From Larimichthys crocea (taxonomy: Eukaryota; Chordata; Actinopteri; Sciaenidae): a stretch of 64,000 nt of DNA. The stretch covers positions 9,878,701-9,942,700 of the forward strand of contig NC_040016.1 of the NCBI RefSeq assembly GCF_000972845.2. The letters run 5' to 3'. Below the pieces are notes generated by a model. The model saw only the letters and a list, made by a program, of their open reading frames with translations, was not told where the DNA came from and made no database searches. The position numbers and the translations under genes were made by a program. Of this stretch, positions 1 to 12,027 are shown piece by piece (the first letter of the stretch is position 1; each line of letters begins with the position of its first letter).

Positions 1-405
1 TTTAATTCATCAATAATACCCTTCACTCAACCACTTCCAGAACATCCACACCATAACTCTACCTTGATAATTAAAGGGTTATGGATTTATCAAAGTATAA
101 TCACTGCATAATTAGTCATCAGGTCTGGAGTTGTAAATATTAAAAACTTTGATTTTGATGCTCTGCAGCTCGTTATTAGAAGATAACTGGTTGAATTGTT
201 CATTGTAGGGATGTTCCTGATAAATCAATGCAAGTTATACTGGAGGAGCATATACATCACTCAGAATAATTTCTACAACCTAAACGCTCATATCAATGAA
301 TTATTAATGCTTCATAAAGAAAACATTACTCCTAACAATTACTTAAAATCATTTATGGCTTAATATATCAGATTTTAATAAAGCAGTACCATATATCACA
401 CAAAC
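1..405. other. Spacer below the pepsinogen relic
   Basis: AT-rich sequence with no coding exon that I can support. The final pepsinogen exon, which would carry the conserved W-I-L-G-D-V-F block, was looked for on the minus strand here and not found. It is either beyond the left edge of the window or lost. Confidence 0.5.
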
Positions 406-1394
406 CTTCAGGATATAGGCTGACGGAGGAAGAGCAAAGCTGTAGCCGTGTATGTTGAACACGATGTCTGGCAAAAGATCTGCGCTTGTACAACCCACAG
501 TAACCTGAGAGACAGAGAGACAGTTCACTAAACATATTATATAACATTATATTCATTATAAAGTAAAACACTCACATCACCATACTGATTGGGAATAGCT
601 CCCAACCAACCACTGATGTTGTTAATATCTTTGCTGGAGCCGATTATTACAGAGTACCAGAGTCCACTATCGCTTCACAACTTGCAAAGCATGCAACAGT
701 GTTCCCATTGATGGTGATGCTGCAACATTAAAGGGGGTATCAACACAAGAGCATCCGTTATGTACATCATAGGCAATGAGTAGAAGAAATTAGGTGCTAT
801 TGTTTAAAAGATAACATGTATTTTATTTTTTAGACTACCTTTCTTATATGGATGTTTCAAAAATTAGCGGAGTGATACAGGGGAATCCAGTTTATGTTTC
901 CAGTGTAGTATGAGGGATCCGTTCCCCCCAGAATTAACATACAGCCCTCTAAAGAACTGTAAGCAGACAGTGAGAATAAGTATTTATTCACTCACTTGCA
1001 TTGGATTTTCAGTTTTGTTTCTCTGTTTGTGACTCAAATAAGACCTCACCTGCTCAGGTACATGGAGAACATGTTCTGGGGGATTTGGCCCTCGTTCCAC
1101 AGGTTGTCAAATATAAGTGTGCCTCCTTCAAGTGACATGCTAGGGAAGGCCAGACCAAGAACCCCATCTCACAGTACAGACCCCACTGCATCTATTTCAG
1201 TGAGGCCAAAGATCTGGTGCTGAACAAAGAGGTCACTGATCTGAAATATTAAACATCAGATTTGTGCATCATTACATTACATGTTCTGATTTACTTTGAT
1301 GAAACAATGTGAGAAGTTTATAGTAACTGGTGATCTCAAATTAAATGTGACCAGAGTGGATCAAAAGGCAAAAGCCTTATGATGGAAAAGGTAA

Positions 1395-1590
1395 GCTTAT
1401 GATGTGCTTTTTAAAATGTAAAATATTAATCTGTAAAATAACTAGTAATTGTAGCCGTCAAATAAATGTAGTGAAGACAAGATAAAAGTAATATTTTCCT
1501 CTTATAAAGAAGTATAAAATGGAAATAAGTAAAGTACATCAAAATTGTTCCTAAGTAAAAGTACTTAGTTACTTTGCACCACTGTTCAGC
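1395..1590 (-). repeat. Interspersed repeat family A, copy 1
   Basis: Reverse-oriented copy of a sequence that also occurs at 5744-5900, 13676-13815 and 20541-20660. The family reads, on its own strand, as acttgagtatttccattt, then a run ending in ctccactacatttatctga and cagctttagtta. It is non-coding and looks like a common teleost short repeat; the class is not clear. Confidence 0.5.
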
Positions 1591-1748
1591 AGCTTGTCTG
1601 AAAAGCAATATTAATGTTTCATCCTCGCCTTTATGCCGTCATATCCGGTGCTCCCTGCTACAAATCCACTGCTGTATGAGATGTAGGCTCTGCACCGGCC
1701 TGAAAAGTAGACGATGCTGAGCTGTTGAATTTTACATGATCCTCTAGT

Positions 1749-1794
<46 letters not shown>
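1749..1794 (+). repeat. (CAGA)n microsatellite
   Basis: About eleven perfect tetranucleotide units. On the minus strand it reads (CTGT)n and runs directly into the CACTAG acceptor of the fourth pepsinogen-relic exon, so it forms that exon's pyrimidine tract. Confidence 0.95.
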
Positions 1795-1795
<1 letters not shown>

Positions 1796-3792
1796 GTAAT
1801 GTAGGATCTCAGACAAAACAAAGACAAAGTAAATTTCATCAATATTTGTTTTAAAACTTAAGAATATGCACATGCTCTCAATGCAGAAATATAGTAATCG
1901 TCTTAAAAATAGTAAATATTTCAGGCTAAGGTGACATATTCAAATGTATGACAGTGGAAAGTATCAAATCCTCATATTTAAAAGAAAAGAACAAGCAAGC
2001 GTTTGGTATTTATGCCACAACAAATGACTGTCAATAAATCTATTGGTGGTCTGTTACATATATTGGATTGTCACCATATTAAATTATCCTTAAAGTGAAC
2101 CTTTATTATTATGAAGCTTTATTATTACACTTACCACAAGAAGAGCTGTTGCAACGTGTGGAGGGAGCCCACAGGTCAGAGGAGCCCGTGTCAAAGAGGA
2201 CTTTAAAGGACTGTCACTCCATAGTATGTTATCTTTGCCCAGGATGAGATTAATGACTTAGTTCATGTATGTGCTACTCACATTTAGGTCATAGGTCATG
2301 GGCACCACGCTCTGCTCATTTCTGGGAATAAACTTTTCTGCAGGGTTGTATGGAAACTTCCTCCTGTACTCCTTCAGCTGATCTGAAAGCACACTCTGAA
2401 ACATTTCTGAGAATGTCAGCCCTCATAACTTTTCCTAAAAAGGAGTTTCAGCCTGGGAGTGATTTAGGAAAGATAAACTATCGTGTTCTGTGCTAGGAAT
2501 GGTCAAGAACTGGACTCAGAGAGCGTTTCATCGTAAATGGTTTGACTTTTGTCCGGAGCACTTTACAATTCACCAGTGTGTCATCTTAAGGACAGTGGGA
2601 GGTAGGGATCAATCTACCAATCCTAAAATTAGTAGAAACCTGCTCTGCGTGCTGAGCCTCGCTTTGTTTAATGCATAAGTTGAAATTAACTTCTCAAGGC
2701 TCTTAACATGAACAAACAACATACTGACCATTTTAAGCCTCTCCAGTAGTCGGGCTGTGACTAACACTATCAAAGTGCTTCCTGCATACACGTAAATTCA
2801 CTCAGTTAGATCACTAATTCAGCATTTATGGATCAAAAATCTAATTCAATGCTTGATGCTCAATTATTTTCACCTTTGTAGAATCACTCCAATATCACAG
2901 TAAATTCTGAACACAGTGAATGTTGTTGTGAGGCAGGTTTTCTACTTTCTACTGAGTTTTTAACACGTCTGTTTGTGAAAAGGTTTTCTTGCTCTCGTAA
3001 ATAAAATCTCCTTCACAGTTTTGTTGAACTCTTTTGAAGACATCTACTCAGGGAATACAATTTAGGTCAAGATGAGGATAACTCTAGTTCTGGAAAATGT
3101 CAAGAAAAAGCACAATCTGGATCTAATATCAAATCATTTTTTTGAGACAGATGTTTTTGCAGATTCATTTTACCTCTAGACTTAAACTCCCTGTGTAAAT
3201 TTGCAGGATTTCATTCTTTAAAATAAAATAAATTGGATCTCATTTTTATTCTATTTAAGTTGTTTGCAATACTTTACAATAAGGGTAGAAATCATATATT
3301 TAAGTAATGCTTTAGTGCATGATTTAATGTGTTAATTAATACAGGATGTATCATAAATTCCTGTTGCTCACCACAAATAAATGATTCACTACGATCACTT
3401 TAATTAGATCATGTCAATGCAGTTACTTCATACATTAATTAATATGTGATCAAATGAGTTGGTTTCCAGTGACATAAGTTTATTTCAGACTCGTTTATTT
3501 ATACATCAGCCTCTCTGAAAGCAGAACAGTAAACATTGTCATAGAAATATGAAGCTCTGTTTTAATCAAACCGATCGCCAGATGTAAACATTTACATAAT
3601 AAACATAAACACAGTTACATAAAAGTGATCTGGTTAACATATTAATGTTTGAAGTAGCTGTGACGCTTCAGCAACCACACTCTGCATGTTGAAGAGTGTA
3701 TATTAATTTAAATCGTAAGTTTGTTTCATATCTTACCTGAGAAGACGCTGAGAAACAGCCAGAAAGGCCAAAAGCACAAAGGCAGGCTTCAT

Positions 3793-6700
3793 TATTTCCA
3801 AAGTGGCCCCATAAAGACATACTCACACTCAAGAGCAGATGCAGATTTTATACGCAGAGATCGAAACTAATCCAAACTCCTCCTTTTTACTGTAACACGT
3901 ACAGCTGACTGATATGAAATCACTTTGCTGAGTATCAAGCGAGTGAACTGAGATAAAGGAAACAATGGGAATCGAGTATGCTTCCCTGAACCTAACGTCA
4001 CTCTTATTAACCTTATGAATATAATGTAAGTTTGCTCAGTTCTTTATTCAAAGACAGAAATCAGTTTCTTGAAAATAAATTGCTATTAAGTTTGAGCTTT
4101 CCCAAACAGTGCTCTGAACGAGTCTCTGTTGACTTCTCTCTTCCGCCCTGTGTACTTACGGGGAACAAAAAACAAAAATGTGTCTGAATATAGCAACTTT
4201 AAAAAGGTCCCGCTGTTCTGAATAACAGTCTGCTGTCTGCAGGGCTGGACGATCTGTGAGGTAAAAACCCTTTTCACATTGGGGATTGTTTCAGGCGAGG
4301 TAAGAATGATTAATGGTGTTCATAAGATAAAGAATAAATGCCTGTAAACCTAATGTTATTGACATTAGTGTGAAATCAGTTTAGTGTCTCATTATAAATC
4401 AAACATATATCAACAAGATAAGCTTATTAAATTACAGAAATACTGATACTGTATCATTTCTCTTTAAGCACGTCGTCTGTTCTCTTTAATATCACAACTC
4501 TGCCCTCTACAGGACTGAGAGTCTAAAAACCAGAACAGACATTTCAAAATCTACAAATACTCACATCGTCACTGAAACAGGATGGGTGTAATGTTTAAAA
4601 AAAAAAAAAAGACACGACATCAGAATCTATTTCAAATCTTTATTTAAAATCAAAAGCCATTCACATGACAAATATAAACAGCAGACGCTATAAATATGAG
4701 AAGTGCGAGTTAGATTGTACTCACCGAGGGAGTTTCTCTCGTCTGATGAAAGTGCGACAACTGTTCAGTCACTCAGCAGCAGGTTACCAGGAGAAAGTTT
4801 CCTTCCTCTTTTTTGCCTCCATAATGAAGTGACGACCTGAAACACTCAACATTTTAATTATGAATAAAAAATGTTAGTTACCGAACTGTCAATGAGTGAA
4901 AAACAAAGAAAGAAATACTTTGATAACCATTACATACTCACTGGGTTAGCTCTACAGTTAGAGCAATATATCTGCCGTAGGAGACGCCTCATTACAATAA
5001 TAAAACTTGCACACTGAGCAGATCTCAGGTTGTTTTATAGGTGCTGCAATCAAATCCTCTGTATCAAATGTCGTATTTAAAACTGTGGTTCACTGACAGC
5101 CACATGAGTCACATGAATAGTCTTTGAATTTGTGCTGACGGTAAAATCCGGTACTAAAGTTTTACCTCACTATCTCGTATGATTCAGCGTATCATTGATT
5201 AACTGGCTTTTATTGCCCAGTTAGGTCACCTCGACTCAGATGTCGGTCGTTCACTATTCAGTTTTTGAGCTTCGGCGAGCCTAATGCACATTTGTGTAAA
5301 AGGTTACTGTAGAACTAAATTTAAACATTTCCCTTACTGTCAGAAACTGTCAAATTGAAGTACTCCTCATATACAAAAACAACACAGGTTATTCTACTGT
5401 GATAAGCTCAGGTTGTTGTCCTCGTGTCCTCTTAATGATGAGTAATTAACACTCCTGCTCCCCTCATAAACTGAAAATGCCTCTCTTAAACTATGAATTT
5501 AGTATCAATAAAGAAAGTTACATGGGTTGGATAACAAAATTATGTAATAATCAGAAATTATAAGAAATAAAACAGTAGATGTCCTTTTGATAAAACTGAA
5601 GAAATATTTGTTCCTGTTCACTTGCAGTTTTCTCATGTTTGGCATATTTTTGCAACTTACTGTATCAGTAACTCAAGCAGGAACTATGTTTCATATTGAA
5701 ACTTACAATGTGACATTCAGCTGTGACCGGTGGCGTAACATAACTAAATATCTAAGAATATGTGTAATTTACTTTACAAATCTCATTTCGTGCTTCTTTA
5801 AACTTCTTTGCATTTCCTTTTTGCTCCACTACATTTATCTGACCGCTTTAGTTGCTGCTTACTTTGCAGATTCAGATCATATAAAACATTTTGATCATCT
5901 GATAACATGTGGCCGTTAAACAGTAAAAATGAGCTCCACCTCAACCAGCTACATTAAATACCGCCTACACAGTAATGCAACAATACTAAATTATATGATT
6001 TTAAACTATGCGATGAGCTTTCAAATACTTTGAAACTCGAGGTATATCGTGCTGATAACAGCTTCATGTTTTGAGCATTAATGCTGCGTATTTCCTGCAC
6101 GACTGACTAAAGACTCGCTTGAGTAGCGTCTTCTTCTCTTGCATGGAGTAATGGTGCATCTGGGACGAACACTGCAAAACTATTTGTGATCTGACAAAGA
6201 GAAAAGTGTTGATAAAATATACCAGAGAGGAGAAATTAATCCAAAACGTGAATATTCAGACTCCCCACAGCACTAAGTGAAAGATACTTAAAGGCCATTT
6301 GCTCAACTTGACGGACTAAAACATCAAAACGTGGTTTTTAAAATCAACATCTTTAAACTACCTCAACTTCAAATTAGTTTGGTATAAGGGGACAGTCAGC
6401 TTGTGTTATCTTTTCACCCTCGGAGCAGCTTTTAAACAGGGTCTAGTATGTTTGTAGTCGTCTTAAACATTTTTCATACGTACCTACATATGTAGTTTAG
6501 GTCATCCTAATACTTTACCTGAGGAACAGGAGCAGCTACAGCCAGGGTGAGACTTAAAACCTGTTACAACTCCAGGAAACCTCGATCATCGCTGCCGTCG
6601 CGTCGTGTCGACACCCAGGAAAGCTGCTCAGGTCCATTTTTGTTTGGAGCAGCAATGAGCAGAAACAAGCAGGGGGGTCGTGGTGATAAACATCCTGCAG

Positions 6701-7524
6701 CAGATTGTGACTCAATGACAGCAGGAAACTCTGTTTTCATATGCACTTTGGCACAGAATCTGTTAAAAGTGTGTAAATCAGACCAACATATCAACTAACG
6801 ATTTCCTGTACAGGCAATCTTTCTCCTCTGTTGTGTTTCCTTTCCATTTTATGGCAAATAAAAGCAGATGCTGTCTCCCGACACAGGATGAGACACGATT
6901 GAAGTCTGGCCCTAAGCACAGAGATCTTCCTTTAAAACTCCAATGAGAGAACAACAAGCAACTACAAACATGAACACCGCTCTCCTTCTCGAGCTGCTGC
7001 TGCAGACGCTGAACCAATACCGCTGGAGCCAGATGAGAGAGAGAAGAGACCGGAGGCAGAATTCAAACGCCGCTGTGCCTCCGCTGAGAGACTTGTCGAG
7101 ATGGAGAGGGAATGCGGTGATTTTTGGCACAACTTGTGGCCAAAAATGACAAACCAGACGGACGAGCACTCTGCCGGTTTCTCAGCCACACCTCCGGTCA
7201 TACAAGCCGGAGGCGACTGAGGAATAAGCCACATCATCTGAAGAGACACAGTGACTCTAGACTTGCCTTTTGCGGGCCGACTGGAAAAGAGTATTCTAGT
7301 ATGGCCGAATTTCAATTTGAATGAAGGTCACAAAAGAGGTCATTGAACAAAAGATGATCAACAAAATGAAAAACACAGATTCTCACACTTCCTCTCCTTT
7401 CTGCCGGGAAGGCTCCTGCTGCTGTCAAAGTGATAAAGCCTTTTAGGAGTTTGATAGACAATTCCAAGAACAGAAAAGGTCACAAAAGTTGTCTTCCGAG
7501 GCACTCGTGTTTCCCACGAAAGAG
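3793..7524. other. Spacer between pepsinogen relic and rbm15 3' end
   Basis: Mostly AT-rich with no exon I recognise. It holds a 14-base A run near 4597 and a plus-oriented copy of repeat family A at about 5744-5900, which explains the longest reading frame there. A stretch at about 6540-7320 is richer in G+C and has overlapping open frames on both strands. None of those frames matches a family I know, and none is flanked by convincing splice signals. Confidence 0.5.
5744..5900 (+). repeat. Interspersed repeat family A, copy 2
   Basis: Contains ctccactacatttatctga followed by a version of the cagctttagttactagttac segment shared with the copies at 1395, 13676 and 20541. It accounts for the 3' half of a 110-codon frame that starts at 5587, so that frame is not annotated as a gene. 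Confidence 0.5.
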
Positions 7525-9164
7525 TAAATTTATTGAGACAAAATCAAGTGCATGACGCACTTTTGTGTGTTTTTTTTTTTCTGACAGGTATACTTCTTAG
7601 GCCCATGAGCACTGATGTTCTCCATTTCTCTCTCTCCAGATATCCTGAGTACACAAATCATTTTCTTTTCTCTCCATTTGAAAAACACAGAACTCAAATC
7701 AAAAAGCATGAAGGAAAAAAAAAAACATAATCAGACAGTCCTTTCAAGAAGAAGGCGGCGGCGTGTGCGGCCTTCTGTCCTCCGATTCATTCAGAGGGTT
7801 TTTTTTTTTTTTTTATAAATCACAGTCCACTGATAGCATAGCAACATTTTCTACTTATAGACTCCGGATCAGTTATTAGAGATGTGTATGACATATATAT
7901 ATCTATAGCTCTTAATTTATAGGTTACATCTTTCTTTTTTCTTTTTTTAACAGTACATGCTTTGTTGGGGTAGTTGTTGTATTTAGTGGGTTATAGTGCG
8001 AGTCACTGTTCAACCAAATTGAATATGATGCTGCTGATAAAAAAAAAAAAACAACATAAAAGGGACGGACACAAAAGCAACCCTGTGGGAAACATCTAAA
8101 AATATGGACTTTTTTTCAGTTTTCAGTCGTTTAAGTTGAGCAAATAATCAATTATCCAAGAAAAGCGTCACCAAAAATGAAAATTAATCAACCCTAATCG
8201 TTCACTTAAGACATAACGCAGTTCAATATAACAGCACGGGGTAAATACAGAGCTTAGATCGTCTCTCTCTGACCTTATTTTGACAAAAAAAATCTTTATA
8301 TCTTTATAAAAGGCAGTATTCTGTGTGAGGTTATCATATTGAACTGCATTATAATGTACAGGCGCTTGCTGCTTGTGTCCGCCCCTTACAAAACACATAC
8401 CAGTGCTGGGGAAAAAAAAACGGTTTCACCTTGTCATGTCACAAAACCTCCAGATGTGGCTCAGAAAGGAGCATTAGCATTAAATTTTAAGGCTCGCATG
8501 TATGGAAGTTCAACATATCCAAAAGTAAATCTAAAAAAAAAAAAAAGTGAATAGTCCATTTTTTTTTTTTTTTTAAGCGGGACTGGGCTGAAAAAAAAAC
8601 TGACAAGAATAGAAAAGGCTGTAATGAAACTTTCAAATTGGAAGTATTCAAAATGTTTACTTGGTCAGCAAAAAAAAATAAAATAATACAGATGCACATC
8701 TGGACTCTGCCTGTTAATGAGCTAAAGCTTTAGAGCGGATAGATATTTCCTGAAATCAAGAGAACATTTTCTATGTACACGAGTGTGATTCGCTCAGAGC
8801 TGTACAGACACTGAGCAGTTAAATCTCTGCTGATACAGATTAAAAAATGAAGGCTGAATCGTAGATTTCTCTCGTTAAAGGACATAAAGGAACTGTGTTT
8901 TCTTTTGAAATGAGATAAGGCAGCATATAGTACTGATTTACGGAACCGCAGCTTGCTCTGAATCACTTTAAAGTACCCTTCAAGTAAAGTACATTTATCT
9001 GTTAACTAAGATCAATTTATCAAAATCTATTTCATTTCTATAAACTTTCAACTGGATGACATAGAAGCTCGCTCTTACACTGTTTCTTCTGTTTTTACAG
9101 CTCACAGTTTGACAGTTTATGAGTGCGAAAAGAGACACTTGTAAAAAAAATAATATTTTTTTTT
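7525..9164 (-). other. rbm15: Probable rbm15 3' untranslated region
   Basis: Immediately follows the rbm15 stop codon on the minus strand. The first clear AATAAA on this strand reads at about 7527-7532, giving a 3'UTR of about 1.6 kb. The sequence is AT-rich with several A/T homopolymers (7798-7814, 8039-8051, 8560-8575). The true 3' end is inferred from the hexamer only. Confidence 0.5.
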
Positions 9165-11678
9165 TTATGACGCTCCTTTGATAATGACCATCAACATGTA
9201 GTCGTCCTCTGATTTGGCAAAGGCTTTGGCAGAGGCATCCACGAACTGCTGTGAGAACTCGCATGGGGGGAAAGCGTGAAGGACTCCTCCGTGGTCCTTG
9301 TCACGGCTGCCCCCCACGGGGAGGCTGATGATGCCGGCTGCCTCCTTCTGCTTCAGGTAGGACACCAGGTTCTTCAGCGGTCGCTCGGTGGAGTTGCTGG
9401 CGTCCTGGGCGCCTCCGTCCTCGGATTTCCCCGGCACGGCCAGGAGGATGGCGTATCCGCTGGAGCCGGCGGCCTTGATGCGACGAGAGACCTCATCCAG
9501 CTTGGGCTGGTCCAGGCGAAGGCGTTGGCTGATCTTCAGCTGGGACACTTGACCACCTGTGGAGCCCTCCACCAGCAGGCTGGTAGCCACCTCCATGTCG
9601 CCCTCTAGCAGGTGCAGTGACGTAGGAAAGCTGCTATTCTTCAGCAGGAGCACACCCTGCCAGGCCTGACTCAGCTTCTGGTCTCCAGATGCAGGCTTAG
9701 ACGGCTGGCCAGACTTGGAGGAGGAGGAGGACGTAGCTTGTCCTAAACGATCCTCCTTTTTTGCCGGGCTCTTAGATGAGTCACTGGCTTTGCGTTTGCG
9801 GTCCTTCTCTGAGCCTCGCTCGGCGGGGCTGAGCGTTTTTCTTCTCTTGTCTCCGGCGGCAGCGTCCGGACGCTCTTTGACAGGGGAGGTTTTGCCGGAG
9901 CGTGGCAGGCGTTCTGGATCACTGTAGCGTCCCCCGTCTCGGCTGCTCCCCCCAGGGCTGCGCTCTAATGAGCTGCCATGCCGGCGCACGACGTAGTCAA
10001 CGATGTCAGGGGAATGATCGTCCAAATGTCTCTTTTTGCGGCTTAGATCTCGGCTTTGGAAGTCCCGCTCTACTGACCAGTTCTCACGGGGACGCCTCTC
10101 CAGACGATCTATGGGGTCGAAGCCTGCCCCTCGAATCCTGTCGTGGACACCCAAGCCAGACCATTCGGCGCTTGAGTATAAGTCTCTGTCTCTGAAGCGG
10201 GCAGGAAGTGGTGGGGACCTGTCTCGCACCCTCACTGAGTCACTAAGGCGGTGGGCAAAGGGCTCAGGAACTAAATCATAGTGCGGCAGGGGGAGCGGGA
10301 GCTGCATGTACTGCTGCTGCTGGTAGCGGTGCTCCGTGTCGGCAAAGTCCACCCTGAGTCTCCGGTCAGGTCCGCCGAGAGGGAAGCCTCTCATGTGAGT
10401 ACACGCAGCCTGAGCGGCGTCCAAACTTTCATACTGGATGTACGCCCACGCCTCACCTTTCCTGTAGTCTATAGTCCTAATGGTGCCAAAGCGGTCAAAC
10501 TCTTTGGCCAACGCCGCTACTGGAACCCAGGGTCCGAGTCCCCCAACCCAGAGCCTGGTGGTGGGCGTGGGTTTGCCATAGCCGATCTTAATCGGGTTGT
10601 GTCCCACCACTTTGCCCGCCATCGCCACCTTGGCGCGATGAGCCATGTCGAGATTCTCGAACTTGATGAACCCGTAGGTGTTGCTCTGGCCTCTCACCGC
10701 CCGCTTTATGTCCACCTCGGTGATCAAGCCGAACCTGTCGAAGGCCCTCCTCAGGTCGCTCTCTGTCACACTGACGTCCAGATTGCCCAGAAACAAAGTC
10801 CTGTTTGCCCTCTGGTCGTCCTCGGGGGTCATTAGGTCCTCGTCACGGTAAACAGCACACTCAGGGATGAAGGGGGGTCTGTTCCTGGCATCATACATTG
10901 AAAACTCTCTGTCTCTTTCCAGGTCTCTGATGTGGGGCGGTGGAGGAGGGGGGAGCCGGCCCAGCGCCAGCTGCTGTAACCGGTAGTCTCTGTATCCCAA
11001 ACCGGTGGGAGAAAGCTGCCTCTGGGAGTGGAGGTGCCTCTGTCCTGCGGGGAAACTGTCTTTAGTAAGAGGGGAGCGGCTCCTCCGTCTGTTCGTGTAC
11101 ACCGTCTCGATCTTCAGAGGCCGGTTGTAGAGCACCAGCTTCCCGCGGGCGTGTTTGGCCGCCCGGGCGTCGTCGGGCCTCCTGAAGTTAACAAACGCCA
11201 CCCTCTCGTCGTTTTCTCGACAAATCTTAACACTCACGTCCCCAAACTTCTTAAACTCGAGAAACAACCCGTCCTCTATCGCCTCGTCGTTCAGCTGAGA
11301 GCCCAGCTCGCTTATCTTCAGAGTCTTGTACTCACTTTCGGGGTTTGACGGAGGCCGCTGCGTGTCGCTGCGTGAACCGGCGGCGGACCTGGATGTTTCC
11401 GCGGCGATGTCAGCGCCACCGTACGGCTTGTTGGCGGAAATAACCCCGTAGTCGTAACCGCTACCGGCTCGACTGGATGAATTGTGTCCGTCTGAGTCCC
11501 TTATGTCTCTTTTATCGCCGTGCAAACTTCTCCTTTGAGCTGAGCCGTTGCCGTTGTTGCTTCCAACCGCCGACAGGGCTCCGGGTTTCTTGCCGCTCGG
11601 GTGGCTTCCTCCTCGGTCTCTGCCGTCGTCTGGCGCCCGGGAGCGTTTCTTCACCGGAGATCGCTCTTTTCCCTTCAT
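9165..11678 (-). CDS. rbm15: RNA-binding protein 15 (SPEN family, m6A writer adaptor)
   Basis: Uninterrupted 837-codon frame. It opens with MKGKERSPVKKRSR, the start of the short form of vertebrate RBM15. Order of parts: basic, Ser-rich N-terminus (1-117); RRM1 (about 118-195, KTLKISELGSQL); linker with the RLPPPPPP run (about 241-249); RRM2 (about 293-368, RTLFLGNLDVSVTESDL); RRM3 (about 374-446, RLWVGGLGPWV); an Arg/Ser/Asp-rich middle; and a C-terminal SPOC domain (about 665-835, from AWQGVLLLKNSSFP to the end). In the family, the RRMs bind RNA and the SPOC domain contacts chromatin and RNA-processing partners. RBM15 brings the METTL3/WTAP m6A writer to target transcripts in the nucleus and acts in blood development. 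The coding sequence is intronless here, as most of it is in mammals. It is richer in G+C than the flanks. Domain content and near-identity in RRM2/3 separate it from RBM15B. Confidence 0.97.
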   Translation of the reverse strand: MKGKERSPVKKRSRAPDDGRDRGGSHPSGKKPGALSAVGSNNGNGSAQRRSLHGDKRDIRDSDGHNSSSRAGSGYDYGVISANKPYGGADIAAETSRSAAGSRSDTQRPPSNPESEYKTLKISELGSQLNDEAIEDGLFLEFKKFGDVSVKICRENDERVAFVNFRRPDDARAAKHARGKLVLYNRPLKIETVYTNRRRSRSPLTKDSFPAGQRHLHSQRQLSPTGLGYRDYRLQQLALGRLPPPPPPHIRDLERDREFSMYDARNRPPFIPECAVYRDEDLMTPEDDQRANRTLFLGNLDVSVTESDLRRAFDRFGLITEVDIKRAVRGQSNTYGFIKFENLDMAHRAKVAMAGKVVGHNPIKIGYGKPTPTTRLWVGGLGPWVPVAALAKEFDRFGTIRTIDYRKGEAWAYIQYESLDAAQAACTHMRGFPLGGPDRRLRVDFADTEHRYQQQQYMQLPLPLPHYDLVPEPFAHRLSDSVRVRDRSPPLPARFRDRDLYSSAEWSGLGVHDRIRGAGFDPIDRLERRPRENWSVERDFQSRDLSRKKRHLDDHSPDIVDYVVRRHGSSLERSPGGSSRDGGRYSDPERLPRSGKTSPVKERPDAAAGDKRRKTLSPAERGSEKDRKRKASDSSKSPAKKEDRLGQATSSSSSKSGQPSKPASGDQKLSQAWQGVLLLKNSSFPTSLHLLEGDMEVATSLLVEGSTGGQVSQLKISQRLRLDQPKLDEVSRRIKAAGSSGYAILLAVPGKSEDGGAQDASNSTERPLKNLVSYLKQKEAAGIISLPVGGSRDKDHGGVLHAFPPCEFSQQFVDASAKAFAKSEDDYMLMVIIKGAS

Positions 11679-11900
11679 TTCCGAGCAGCCGATACCCTGC
11701 AGCTTGTAGGCACTAATCCGTGAAGCGGGGTTGGATATATCAAACTCTCTAGACCGAAACTATCCGAACTTTATCCGCCGTGTTCACCACACTCTCAAGC
11801 GAGCGGCACAACCGCCATGTCGGACTACTTTGCGCTACTGTACAGGAAGACCCGCCTACACGGCCCGTAGAGGAATCTGATTGGCCGAGCGGGGTGTCAG
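11679..11900 (-). promoter_or_regulatory. rbm15: rbm15 promoter region
   Basis: GC- and CpG-richer block directly upstream of the rbm15 start. It contains an NF-Y type CCAAT box on the minus strand (GGCCAATCAG, about 11877-11886) and a YY1-like AACCGCCATG on the plus strand at about 11810-11819. No TATA box is obvious, as expected of a housekeeping CpG promoter. The transcription start is not fixed by the sequence. Confidence 0.5.
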
Positions 11901-11985
11901 TCATGTGGACAGGGAGGCCGCTCGCCTATAATAAACAAGGGTGCGGCTCTGCCGAGGGGTCGAAAGTACAGAGAGAGACCAACAT

Positions 11986-12027
11986 GACAGAGAGACAGAG
12001 AGACAGAAAGACAGAGAGACAGACAGG
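11986..12027 (+). repeat. Imperfect GACAGA/GAGACA repeat
   Basis: Short degenerate purine-rich array of gacagaga and gacagaaa units just upstream of the rbm15 promoter. Confidence 0.8.

Larger units (their letters stand above)
406..3792 (-). pseudogene. Pepsinogen A-like aspartic protease pseudogene
   Basis: Eight of the nine exons expected for a pepsinogen gene can be read on the minus strand: signal peptide 3792-3737 (MKPAFVLLAFLAVSQ); propeptide about 2440-2283 (EYRRKFPYNPAEKF); first active-site exon about 2250-2142 (FDTGSSDLW); 1743-1629 (FNSSASSTFQ); 1240-1050 (QIFGLTEIDAVG and FDNLWNEGQIPQNMFSMYL); about 956-836 (GGTDPSYYTGNINW); second active-site exon 719-576 (CEAIVDSGT); and 504-406 (PDIVFNIHGYSFALPPSAYI). 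Damage is clear. The propeptide exon changes frame. About 20 bases coding for the I-S-I-G-T-P-P segment are missing before the first active site. A stop interrupts the exon at 1240-1050. A TGA lies in the exon at 956. One base is missing just after the second D-S-G-T, which puts stops in frame. The last exon is not in the window. In fish the family makes the stomach protease zymogen. Residues favour pepsinogen A over C, but nothepsin or a chymosin-like branch cannot be excluded. Confidence 0.85.

Noticed and set aside
5587..5919. 110-codon plus-strand frame with a hydrophobic start resembling a signal peptide
   Set aside because: Its second half is repeat family A and the rest is AT-rich; the hydrophobicity comes from T-rich codons.
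9276..11348. Several plus-strand frames opposite rbm15, up to 184 codons
   Set aside because: They are antisense shadows of a G+C-rich coding exon and have no independent support.
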